NCBI RefSeq assembly: GCF_023898315.1
Contig: NC_064614.1
Span: forward strand, 113,925,501 to 113,989,500
Direction of reading: 5' to 3'
Length of the DNA: 64,000 nucleotides
Source: Schistocerca nitens
Lineage: Eukaryota; Arthropoda; Insecta; Orthoptera; Acrididae
This document shows, in pieces, positions 45,537 through 56,279 of the stretch. A program made the translations under genes and the position numbers. A model generated the notes under the pieces. The model did not search any database. It was given only the letters and a program-made list of their open reading frames with translations, and was not told where the DNA came from. The first letter of the stretch is position 1; each line of letters opens with the position of its first letter.

Positions 45537-46958
45537 CACTCCTGGAAATTGAAATAAGAACACCGTGAATTCATTGTCCCAGGAAGGGGAAACTTTATTG
45601 ACACATTCCTGGGGTCAGATACATCACATGATCACACTGACAGAACCACAGGCACATAGACACAGGCAACAGAGCATGCACAATGTCGGCACTAGTACAG
45701 TGTATATCCACCTTTCGCAGCAATGCAGGCTGCTATTCTCCCATGGAGACGATCGTAGAGATGCTGGATGTAGTCCTGTGGAACGGCTTGCCATGCCATT
45801 TCCACCTGGCGCCTCAGTTGGACCAGCGTTCGTGCTGGACGTGCAGACCGCGTGAGACGACGCTTCATCCAGTCCCAAACATGCTCAATGGGGGACAGAT
45901 CCGGAGATCTTGCTGGCCAGGGTAGTTGACTTACACCTTCTAGAGCACGTTGAGTGGCACGGGATACATGCGGACGTGCATTGTCCTGTTGGAACAGCAA
46001 GTTCCCTTGCCGGTCTAGGAATGGTAGAACGATGGGTTCGATGACGGTTTGGATGTACCGTGCACTATTCAGTGTCCCCTCGACGATCACCAGTGGTGTA
46101 CGGCCAGTGTAGGAGATCGCTCCCCACACCATGATGCCGGGTGTTGGTCCTGTGTGCCTCGGTCGTATGCAGTCCTGATTGTGGCGCTCACCTGCACGGC
46201 GCCAAACACGCATACGACCATCATTGGCACCAAGGCAGAAGCGACTCTCATCGCTGAAGACGACACGTCTCCATTCGTCCCTCCATTCACGCCTGTCGCG
46301 ACACCACTGGAGGCGGGCTGCACGATGTTGGGGCGTGAGCGGAAGACGGCCTAACGGTGTGCGGGACCGTAGCCCAGCTTCATGGAGACGGTTGCGAATG
46401 GTCCTCGCCGATACCCCAGGAGCAACAGTGTCCCTAATTTGCTGGGAAGTGGCGGTGCGGTCCCCTACGGCACTGCGTAGGATCCTACGGTCTTGGCGTG
46501 CATCCGTGCGTCGCTGCGGTCCGGTCCCAGGTCGACGGGCACGTGCACCTTCCGCCGACTACTGGCGACAACATCGATGTACTGTGGAGACCTCACGCCC
46601 CACGTGTTGAGCAATTCGGCGGTACGTCCACCCGGCCTCCCGCATGCCCACTATACGCCCTCGCTCAAAGTCCGTCAACTGCACATACGGTTCACGTCCA
46701 CGCTGTCGCGGCATGCTACCAGTGTTAAAGACTACGATGGAGCTCCGTATGCCACGGCAAACTGGCTGACACTGACGGCGGCGGTGCACAAATGCTGCGC
46801 AGCTAGCGCCATTCGACGGCCAACACCGCGGTTCCTGGTGTGTCCGCTGTGCCGTGCGTGTGATCATTGTTTGTACAGCCCTCTCGCAGTGTCCGGAGCA
46901 AGTATGGTGGGTCTGACACACCGGTGTCAATGTGTTCTTTTTTCCATTTCCAGGAGTG
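45537..46958 (-). mobile_element. Tc1-like DNA transposon, copy 2 (1422 bp), inside RTE copy 2
   Basis: Same terminal repeats as copy 1, inverted, with TA on both sides (45535-45536 and 46959-46960). RTE sequence resumes cleanly on the far side (GGAATTATTA before, TTTTTCTTGAAG after). In the first 250 bp I counted five differences from copy 1. Confidence 0.97.
45692..46714 (-). pseudogene. Tc1-like transposase, copy 2, one nonsense codon
   Basis: Colinear with the 340-aa protein of copy 1. Codon 52, Trp in copy 1 (CRQWSAE), is TAG here at 46559-46561, so the frame stops after HRCCRQ. The downstream frame stays open, with FQQDNARPH and SPDLSPIEHVWDWMK unchanged. The lost residue lies at the end of the first DNA-binding helix region, so any product would be a short DNA-binding piece. 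Confidence 0.92.
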
Positions 46959-48665
46959 TATTTTTCTTGAAGTATGAGAGTATTTAGTCTGTCTCATGCA
47001 TCTTACTCGCCAGATGGAAGAGGTTTGTCATGGTTGGCTCTCCCAAGCCTGTAAGTAGTTCTAACGGAATGTTGTCTTCTCCCGGGGCCTTGTTCCGACT
47101 TAGGTCTTTCATGGCTCTATCGAATTCTTCACGCAGTATCATATCTCCCGTCTCATCTTCATCTTGTCCTCTTCAATTTCCATAATATTTCCCTCAAGTA
47201 CATCACCCTTGTATAGACCATCTATATACTCCTACCACCTTTCTGCTTTTATTTCTTTGCTTAGGACTGGTTTTACATCTGAGCTCTTGATATACATACA
47301 AGTGGTTCTCTTTCCTCCAAAGGTTTCTTTAATTTTCCTGTAAGCGGCATATGTCATATCACTAGTGATACTTGCTTCTACATTCCTACATTTGCCCTCC
47401 AGCCATTCTCACTTAGCAATTTTGCACTTCCTGTCGATCTCATTTTTTAGACGGTTTTATTCCTTTTCGCCTGCTTGCTTTATTGCATTTTTATGCATTC
47501 TCCTTTCATCAATTATATTTAATGTCTCTTCTGTTACCCCAGGATTTCTACTAGCCCTCGCTTTTTTACCTACTTCATCTTCTGCTGCCTTCACTATTTC
47601 ATCTCTCAAAGCTACCCATTCTTCTTCTACTGTATTCCTTTCCCCTGTTCTTGCCAGTCGTTCCCTAATGCTCTCTCTGAATTTCTCTGCAACCTCAGGT
47701 TCTTTCTGTTTTTTCCATGTCCCATCTTCTTAAATTACTACCTTTTTGTAGTTTCTACAGCTTTAATCTACAGTTAATAACCAATAAATTGTGGTCAGAG
47801 TCCACATCTGCTCTTGGAAATGTCCTACAATTTAAAACCTGGTTCCTAAACCTCTGTCTTTCCACTATATAATGAATCTGAATGAAACCTTCCGGTATCC
47901 CCAGGTCTCTTCCACGTTTACAATCTTCTTTCATACTTCTTAAACCAAGTGTTAGCGATGATTAATTTATGCTCTGTACAAAACTCTACCAGGCGGCTTT
48001 CTCTTTCATTTCTTACCCCCAGTCCATATTCACCGACTACTTTTCCTTCTCTTCCTATCCCTACTACCGAATTCCAGTCCCCCATGACTGTTAAATTTTC
48101 GTCCCTCTTAACTATCTGAATAATTTCTCTTATCTCGTCACACGTTCCTTCAATATCTTTATCATCTACAGAACTAGTTGGCATACAAACTTGCACAACT
48201 ATGGTAGGCGTTGGCTTCGTGTCTTCCTTCGCTACAATAATGCGTTCACTATGCTGTTCGTAGTAGTTTATGCACGTTCCTATTTTTTTATTCATTATTA
48301 AACCTGCTTCTGCATTACCCCTATTTGATTTTGTAATTATAACCATGTATTCGCCTGACTAGAAGTCCTGTTCATCCTGCCAGCGAACTTCACGTATTCC
48401 CACTATGTCTAACTTTAAACTATCCATTTCCCTTTTTCAAATTTTTCCCCTTGGTTTCAGCCGTTCGCAGTACCAGCACAGCGATGCTGTTTTGGTTGAT
48501 GATACAAGGCCAGTTCAGTCAATCATCTCTGCAACTACGGAAAAGGCTGCTGCCCCTATTCAGGAACCACACGTTTGTCAAGAGATACCGTTCCATTGTG
48601 GTTGCCTCAGTATCGCTGAGGCACGCAAGCCTCCCCACCAATGGCAAGGTCCATGGATCATTGAA

Positions 48666-49274
48666 CGGGATGTTCCAACTATGTTACGACTATTTGTATC
48701 GTTGAAGTACGCACGCTTCCCTAGCTCGGCATGATGATTTTACGAATGTGTGATGGGCTTTGGTTTATATCAAGAGGCATTCGCAGGGAAGATTTCATTT
48801 GTAAGAAAGCTTAACAGTCTTACTCGAGTTCATAAAAAGAAGAAGGCAGGAACCATGCAGGCAGACGTCTTTAACCATTTAAGAAAACAATGGCCATTCT
48901 CTCGAATACGAGTTAGTGTCATAGCTTATGGTCTCTCACTCAAGAGTCGTAAAAAAGAAAAGGTTTGGGCAAAACTAATAAGTGGGAGAACGAAAATGCC
49001 GAACGATGGTACCTGTCACAGTCTATCAGTGCTATACTTAAAGCCTAGCAAGGATTAAGAAATTTAAAATGCTACCATATAACGAAAATCGACCTGCGAA
49101 ATTTCAACTTACGAATGGTTAAGGGGTTTCATTTAATATTTGACTAGCGTAATTACCCACTATTGCTTATAATTATTGTGGTAGCGCATACAATTAATTT
49201 AACGAGTATGTAAGACGTTTAGATCTCTATTTACATATATTGTAAGAGGTATTCGGACCCATACTTTTGCAGAA
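48666..49274. other. Unidentified DNA next to RTE copy 2
   Basis: The open frame 48750-49058 (102 codons, plus) is rich in Lys and has no recognised domain; treated as chance. Confidence 0.4.
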
Positions 49275-49394
49275 ATGAAGCCTACTATCTTGTTTATTTG
49301 GACATTGGTGTTGTGTGGGATCAATTGTTATTGTAATGAAGCTTACTGTCTTGTTTATTTGGACATTGGTGTTGTGAGGAATCAGTAATTATTG
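49275..49394 (+). repeat. Tandem repeat, two units of about 60 bp
   Basis: Both units share CTTGTTTATTTGGACATTGG and TGTTGTG, differing at a few places. Units 49275-49334 and 49335-49394. Confidence 0.88.
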
Positions 49395-49785
49395 TTATGG
49401 TTTGCTGTCAGTAATAGCATTTTACAACAGTCTTCAAATGCTAGTCTATGGTGACGCAAGTGTTATGAGAATGAAGTACAAGAAATGTACTGGCGAATCT
49501 GAAGTTTCATTTGACATTAAATCTAACCGTGAATACACTGTAGAGTTGGTAAAATATATGTATTTTTGTTATAATTATTTGCTGTTTAGACGTGCTGAAT
49601 GATTTGTATATACATAGAATGTGATTAGGACTCCACTTTAAACTTTAGGTCATCCTGAAACTGGCTGAGTATGTAAGTTACAAAGATCATGCGTCGTAAA
49701 GCACTCTTAAGTTGAAATTAGCAATCAGGTTGGTACAACCTTACCTTTTATTTGCTGATTAAGCTTTACTTCACAGTCACCAGTT

Positions 49786-49787
<2 letters not shown>
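49395..49787. other. Unidentified AT-rich DNA
   Basis: Nothing recognised. Confidence 0.4.

Positions 49788-49820
<33 letters not shown>
49788..49820 (+). repeat. Poly-A run
   Basis: About 33 consecutive A. It could be the tail of an old retroposon, but the sequence upstream matches no family I know. Confidence 0.9.
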
Positions 49821-49822
<2 letters not shown>

Positions 49823-52800
49823 ACCTACATTGTAGGTCGGGAATTGGGAGGTGGGAAATAAACAAGCTAAATCTGTACCATTAAATTATATTATATTTTG
49901 AGTTCCAATGTAAGCACATCAGATATGTTTATGAAAAATACACAAGGTGGTCAGTAATTCAGTCAAACCAAAGGAAATGAAAACAAAGAGAATATCACAT
50001 GTGTTGCAGTGCTGAGAATACTGCTATTTCAGCTTATCATGTCGGATATCTGTACACATTTCAAAAGGAGAAACAACTGGACCACAGAATACACACTCAT
50101 TAGGGAGAACACATACCACAGTTTGGGACAACGCCATTCAGCATCGTAAGCCCAGAATATTAGTGCAGTTTTGTCAAAATATTACATACTTTGGAATTAT
50201 ATTGGAGTACTAATGAACTCAGATCCTATTAGCAGATACATAATATAGCAGCTTGCGATTCTCATCCGTTTCCTAATATAGGAAACTATGAAGTGGTTTT
50301 CTGATAGCCATTGCATATCCCAGCTTGCACTATTAAGAAATATGAATATCAATAGTTTTTAGGTAGCATTATAAAATTTGTAGTAGTAAAATATAATACT
50401 AGGTTTCTAATACGATATGTATTTGAACATTACATGAAAGCTGTAAGAATACTCGGCTTTATCACTGCCAAGTGTACACATGAATATTAACTTTCATGTA
50501 GTAGTACCCAGCATGACCGAAACTAACGTAACAGTAACTTGAAAAGGTACCAGCCAGCACTAAGATTCAACTCGTGCATTACAGGAATGTTTTGCTGTGT
50601 GGACAGACAGAGAGATATATGGATAGGTGGGTGCATATAGGGTAGCTCTATGTTTCGGATGGATGACACAAAATCGTTTGTCCATCTGGCTAATGTCGTC
50701 AATAATAAATACTAAGTGCATGTACAAGCCACTGATTAGGTATGATTCATTAGAGAGAAAGTATACAAAGTTTTGAAGCATTGCCCTTAGTCAACTTACA
50801 TACCTGTTGGGAAATTTAAATAGACTGCAATGAAACGTAAATGAAAGGATTTGGATCCATTACTGGAGATCATATTGAAAGAATATTTCGGGAATGAACC
50901 CACGTTGTAACTGAGTTTACTTCTTGTTTGTCGTCTGCTTTCAGTTTATCAGCATATTTAACGTCGGTTTGCAATGCATCGGCAACGGAACTTCAAACCT
51001 ACTGCAGGTTCCATCTGCGAAGTCCGGCATTACTGCGTATTAGTTTACAAATTACAATTCTGTGATAAAATAGTTTTCGAGTGTAAAAGAGTTTCACTCA
51101 AAAGCTGGTGGTGTGTTTTCAAATACGGCTTCAAATAATTTTTACAGCTTTTATTAAGATACAAATTCATTTGAAAGACACCAGTGGTTCTAAGAGGAAG
51201 ACCATTTTGAGTAGAACAAATGAGATATTTTAACTGTGAAATTCATCTCCTGTGACTTCACGGATACGCTTTAAGATATCTAATTCATGTACAAAGCCAA
51301 GAAACCAGCACAGTTGTATGCTACCCGGTTCTCCACCAGCAAAGTCCAGGAAGGTGGTGTTTTCATTTTGGGCACTAGGGAACGTCAAAATGAAAGGAAG
51401 CGATCTGGTGGATGTAGTATCCAAGGGTGCTAGTATGATCCATACGTTAGCACAATTCGGTATCCCTAATCTGTAATGCCATCCCCATATAAAGCAGAGT
51501 GTTAGGTATCACTGGGAGTATAACAGAGATTGCGAGCCTTAACAAACCAACAAACCGAAACTGTATCGTATCTCACTTCAGCCTATGACGCGAATTGAGG
51601 CATTGCCCTTTAACGAATGGATTCTTTTTTCATAGAGAGAGAAACTACTACGGTGCAGTTGTAGTGACGTACACGTACAGATACCTTGATTTTGAAGAAT
51701 ATAGTTTGTATGCTGGTTAGAGGTCAGCTCGTGATTTAGGTGTGGTCACGCCCTCTGTTTGGACGATGGCACAAAAACGCAAAATTTTGGTGTCAACTCT
51801 CGCACTTTAAATATTGGGAAGGAATGTCTAACATTCAACAAGCTAACTATAAGAGGCCGCTTGTTTAATATTTCCAATTTCGGAGTTAGTTATATATTTT
51901 TATTTGGTGTACTTACAAATTTTTGCATTTTTGTCTTTTTCTCTGTGACTGAATTCATTTAGTGTAACTTTTTCGCTTGCACTGATGTGCACTCCATTCT
52001 AATGCACAAGCATTTTTTATTCCGTCCTTACTTTGCCAGCTTTCCCAGGTGTTTAACTGTTTATTGAAAAATACGACAGACAGGTAGCGAACTCATGATA
52101 CCACAGAAGCGGAGAAGTGAACCTGGGTAACTGGAGAAACGTACGTTGTTCATAAGGCAAATAATGATATTAAAATGGTCAAGGAAGAAAGTCTATCAAA
52201 AACTTTTACATGAATAAGGGACAGGTTGGCTGTATTTGCATAAGGCATCCTGCAGTAATTTACCTTGGAAGCGAGGAAATAAAGGAGAGCAGAAAACATA
52301 GGGATAAATGTATATTACAGCAAGTTAAACCTATTACTGGGCTCGTAGTGCATAACAAACATGCATAAATGAAGAAACTGGGACGCTGTAGAGCAGGTGA
52401 GTATATCCCCTGTGGAAATGTATATATAACATCAAATCATTTGCAAGATGTGTATTACCATAGTCAAATATAACAACTATGGTTTCTGCAGCTGTTCAAG
52501 TTGGTCATTACGTTATTGGCTTTTATAGCGAGGTGTAAATCTGATTGACTGCTTCTCTTCGGGCTTAAAAGTTCTCTAAATACTTCCCTATGTCCTCTCC
52601 TACAGGTGTGTGTATTCATAAGCCACATTATATTTCTTGTCCATCCAGCTAGTGAGCACAAATTTCTCACTTTTATATATCGCTACAATTTGCAGTATAT
52701 TTTTCTTACGATTCAGTAACACGGTCTTAGAACAGAGGAAGTCGTCCACTAGCAGCTAGAAGATTGGGACGCACGAGTGAGTCTCAAATGAGGGGTGGGG

Positions 52801-52859
52801 TGGTGGTGGTGGTGGGGGGGGGGAGGGAGGAATGGATTCGGGGATCATGATCGGAGAAT
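49821..52859. other. Unidentified AT-rich DNA with a G-rich run
   Basis: No element recognised. A G/GGT-rich tract lies at 52794-52828. A minus-strand open frame of 64 codons (51230-51424) reads like protein in its second half (LDFAGGEPGSIQLCWFLGF) but no family is recognised; see findings. Confidence 0.4.
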
Positions 52860-53690
52860 GAACTGAATGGTGATGTAGTTTAAGGCGTCAGGTGTCTCAC
52901 CCTGAAACTGATCATCCTGGTAGACGAATCTTCAGCAGACATCGCCTTCGAAAAGCGGACGAGATGGATTTACCAACTGTTAAAATCGCATCTGCCTACG
53001 AAACAGCGCGGTAGCTGACTGCTTGTTTGGGCGTGGGTTCGATTCTAGTGCGTGGCGAGTTATATTTTTTCTCATTTTTCTATGTTATTGTGGTAATTTC
53101 ACTTTTTGTAACAGCTGATTGCCGCATCCAATCGAAGACAGTAAGATAAAAACAACTGATTTCATCTTTAGTAACTTACGTTGTAGCCACTTATAAATTT
53201 ATTTATTGTGATACGATTTACAATTTACAGGTTTGTTATTAATGTTTCTAGGACGACAACGCTCTTGCACCATGAAAATTGTACAGTTACAGTCAATTTT
53301 TAATAAACTGAGGAGGGAAACATATTTCATTAACGTTCTGAAATCTCGGTTGTCAGTCGGTAATATTGCAACCGTAAATCAGCATCTAATCCAAATTCAG
53401 CATCCGTTTCCCTTACTTTTCTGTGGTAAACACCAAAGTATTTCAACGGTGACAAAATTAAAAAACAGGTTTTACGCAACTTGTGTAGAACCCACAACCC
53501 CGACCTTGCCAGCCTGATTCCATAGAAGCCAGGCTGTTCACAACCACGAAAGCGGATGCCATTTATGGGCTAGTAAATTCATTCATCCGCTTTTCGAAGA
53601 CGATATCTCGTGAATGAAGGTCCACCGGGTTAAACGGCATTAGGGTGAGAAAGCGAGAGCTTAAACTAGATCATTTTATAAACAGTGCCG
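52860..53690. repeat. Fold-back repeat with a tRNA-like internal piece
   Basis: Ends are inverted: CTTCGAAAAGCGGACGA near 52950 and TCATCCGCTTTTCGAAGA near 53585, with TTTAAG...TCTCACCCT outside them on both sides. Near 53010-53055, GCGGTAGCTGACTGC followed by GTGGGTTCGATTCTAG looks like an A-box and a B-box. Confidence 0.65.
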
Positions 53691-55240
53691 CACAGTTTCA
53701 ATGTATTTAAAAAATGGCATCACGAAACTATCAAAAGTTACTGTAATATGTGTTTGTTTATCGACAAACAACTCTGGTCGAGTGACAAGTCACCTACATA
53801 TTAACAGAAATGTATAAGGAATAGTACACGTCAGAATAATTAAGATGAGCTACTATGTTCAGCAGATATACGGGGATACCATTACATTAGGTTAAAGGAA
53901 GGTTCCTTGACGACAAGTACATATTTATCATCAATTGCAGCATCTAAATCAAGGTTAAAAATGCGTATACGTAAAGACATTAAAAATATTACAAATTTGT
54001 ATTACTACACCGCACTTAATGTACTGAGGCGTCGAGACAGTTACCGTATGCTATAGTCAAGTAGAGCGACCAGAGCCGAAATAGCACAGTCACAGCGGAA
54101 AGGCAGAACCGCTGTAGTGTGGGTGACCTGTCTGTGGCTTTGTTTTGGCTTTTGTGATGAAAACTGATTCTTTAACGAAACAGAGACGTTCCGAGCCTGT
54201 ATAAGTACACCTCATATCTAGTGAGAAGGATTGCAGTCTGCCAGCCACCAGCTCCAAGGGGGGACTTCCGACAGTCACCGAGGATCAACCAGTCTGCACC
54301 TCCAGAGTCTTCCGCGTGTAGTTGCGTCCCCACTCTTCACGTTGACGCAAATGTTGTCAACTTTCCACCCACCAACTGATGGGCCACCTTTAGGCCTACC
54401 TCTGACCCTGCCGGCTTCCTGCGCTGATCGACTACGGTTCGAGGCCGAGGCGTCACTCTATGGGCGAACTTCTTACTGCCTACCTTTGCGTGTGGGGGCA
54501 GACAATGCCGCTATGATCAGTTTCGTCCACGCGGAGCCCACAGCGTGATTCTGCGTGTCTTGCCCTTTGCAACCAGGCATTCTGGGTCACCACCCGATGC
54601 TGTGGTCAGGAGTATTGTCAAGTCACTGCCACCATCGCGCCTCTGGCCGTTTGACGTTACATCCCTCTGTGCAATCTTCTGAAAGCCACATTACTTCAGA
54701 GGCTGCCTTTCGCTTACGCACAGGGGACGTTGGTCTCTGCGAGTATCATCATGATTGTTGTAGCTGACGAATAAAAAGTGAACATTTTAACAATGAAGCT
54801 TTTATGACTGTCACTTATGGATGCGTCCATTGCATTATACAATTTTTCCATTAGTCACCAAGTGCATAAGTTAACATCCATTGCACTGTTTCACACACCA
54901 TCTTACCAAAATCGTATCATAAATTGACACACTGGAGCATGTATATCTGAAGGTCGGAAGGTGAATGTGACTTTCTCTGTTTTGTTAGTTTTATTCGTTG
55001 TCCACAAGCAAGACACAGATATTGTTAATTATGTATCTCTAATGAAGCTACCATCGATTTTCGTAACTTGTAAGCAGTATCGCTGCACTCACATAAAAGC
55101 GAACATCGGCTGACTCAGTCGTCAGTTTATCATACAACTTCTGTGTGACAGTATGTAGAACAGTGCAATGCGCTTTTAAACTGTACACGTAGAAACTAGC
55201 AGGAAAGCGAATAGGACAACAGGGGCATGTAGAGGGTGTG
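53691..55240. other. Unidentified DNA including a GC-richer block (54.1-54.8 kb)
   Basis: The 54090-54780 block is richer in GC than its surroundings. It has a TATA-like CTGTATAAGTAC near 54197 and an AATAAA near 54770. The plus-strand frame 54231-54548 (105 codons) and the minus-strand frame 54090-54278 show no domain. It could be a transcribed repeat end or a non-coding exon; undecided. Confidence 0.35.
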
Positions 55241-55382
55241 CAAAATAAAACTGGCCTGCAAAACTATTTCATGCACCTTAAGATAGGCAACCCAACTGAC
55301 AACGTCTGCTCAAGGGGTGGATGATGTTGGGTTGCCTACCTTAACGTGCATGAAATAGTTTTGCGGGCCAGTTTTTATTTTG
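55241..55382. repeat. Small near-perfect palindrome (MITE-like hairpin)
   Basis: AAAATAAAACTGGCCTGCAA at the left and its near-complement GGGCCAGTTTTTATTTTG at the right, with matching GCATGAAATAGTTTTG and GGTTGCCTA inside. Arms of about 55 bp with a loop of about 30 bp. No clear target duplication. Confidence 0.9.
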
Positions 55383-55883
55383 CCATCATATATAACTAAC
55401 ATGCACTCACGTTGTATTTTTCTGCATCTATAACTATGTTTTTTATGTCTTTATGCATACTGTATTTTTAACTTTAATTTAGATGCTGCATCTCAATAAT
55501 TATGTGCTTGACGCCAAGAAGCCCTCCATTAACGTGATGTAAAGGTATCCATGAGTATCTGATACACACAATAGTTCGCCTTAATTATTTCGCGACGTAC
55601 TATTTCTTACAGATTTTCATTAATTTTTAGGTGACCTGTAGAAAACTGTATGCCGCCAAATAAAGACATTACAACAGGTTTTTGTGGCTTGGGGACGCCA
55701 CTTTTTTAAACTAAGTCGTCAGTGAGTCCGTTCTCTGACCCCACTCCCTATTCCCATCCAGTTGCCAGTGGACTGCAGAACATCACACTACACTTAGGGA
55801 CATGGGTACCCCCTTCTTGAATTTTCTCGAGTCTCGCCACAGCGAGTCTTTCGCGGCGCAACTGTTGCCCTTCAGGACGCCGC
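55383..55883. other. Unidentified DNA, possibly 3' UTR of the exon to the right
   Basis: Follows the stop of the candidate host exon in minus-strand order. A polyadenylation signal could not be assigned with confidence. Confidence 0.35.
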
Positions 55884-56066
55884 CTACTGCTTGCCCCCCG
55901 ACGTCTTCTTGTGCGAGGAGTGGCCGCCCTTCTTGGCGTACTGCGACGAGTGCTCGTGTGAGCTGGAGCGCCCCCCGTGTGCGGCGTGGCCGCTCTTGTC
56001 ACTGGTCGCGTGGCCCTTGGCGCTCTTACCGGCGGACCCGTGCTTTCCCTCTGAGCCGCCCTTCTG
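55884..56066 (-). CDS. Candidate terminal exon of a host Gly/His/Lys/Ser-rich protein
   Basis: Minus strand: a pyrimidine-rich tract ending GTTGTGTTACAG (a good 3' splice site) is followed by a 60-codon stretch plus stop. It begins KGGSEGKHGSAGKSAKGH, continues ATSDKSGHAAHGGRSSSHEH and ends KKGGHSSHKKTSGGKQ. Third codon positions are nearly all G or C, unlike the AT-rich surroundings and unlike all the transposon pieces. The composition recalls insect secreted low-complexity proteins rich in Gly, His and Lys, but no family is certain. Earlier exons would lie at higher coordinates and were not found in the window. If translation began inside this stretch there would be no Met before the acceptor, which favours the exon reading. 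Confidence 0.6.
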   Translation of the reverse strand, partial: QKGGSEGKHGSAGKSAKGHATSDKSGHAAHGGRSSSHEHSSQYAKKGGHSSHKKTSGGKQ

Positions 56067-56279
56067 TAACACAACACGAAGGGACACTGTGAGATGGAAC
56101 TCTTCTGTGCAAGTTTAGAGATTTTTTTTTTCTTTACTTAATGTCATTTACCTTATTTGAAACATGCACAAGAGTCATTCAGTAAATAATGCCTTACAAT
56201 TTTATCAGACGATGTTTACTCCTAAGAGTTAGAATTTGGTGTCTACACACCATGAGAAAAAAAGTGAAGCTCCGAGAAG
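56067..56279. other. Probable intron or flank
   Basis: On the minus strand this would be the end of an intron if the exon call is right. Nothing else seen. Confidence 0.35.

Larger units (their letters stand above)
44471..48665 (-). mobile_element. RTE-type LINE, copy 2, decayed and interrupted
   Basis: Same family as the 4.6-7.9 kb element and in the same order. The RT C-terminus is at 44511-44975 (RMLKIRRVDHVSNNEVL, GRPRDEYAKQIHKD). RT motif A lies at 45240-45310 (FIGFADSEKAFDSVDW, the expected VD of motif A reading AD). The GADRCENYRTISLI region is at 45470-45510. The endonuclease is at 47918-48346 (GNAEAGLIMNKKIG, TVMGDWNSVVG). The 5' UTR at 48450-48660 matches copy 1. Many frame changes are present, and the segment around motif B and the FADD box is missing (near 45060-45120). 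It carries the Tc1-like insertion. Confidence 0.9.

Noticed and set aside
54231-54767. Possible gene in the GC-richer block at 54.1-54.8 kb
   Set aside because: No domain, no clear splice sites, and competing frames on both strands; left as unidentified.
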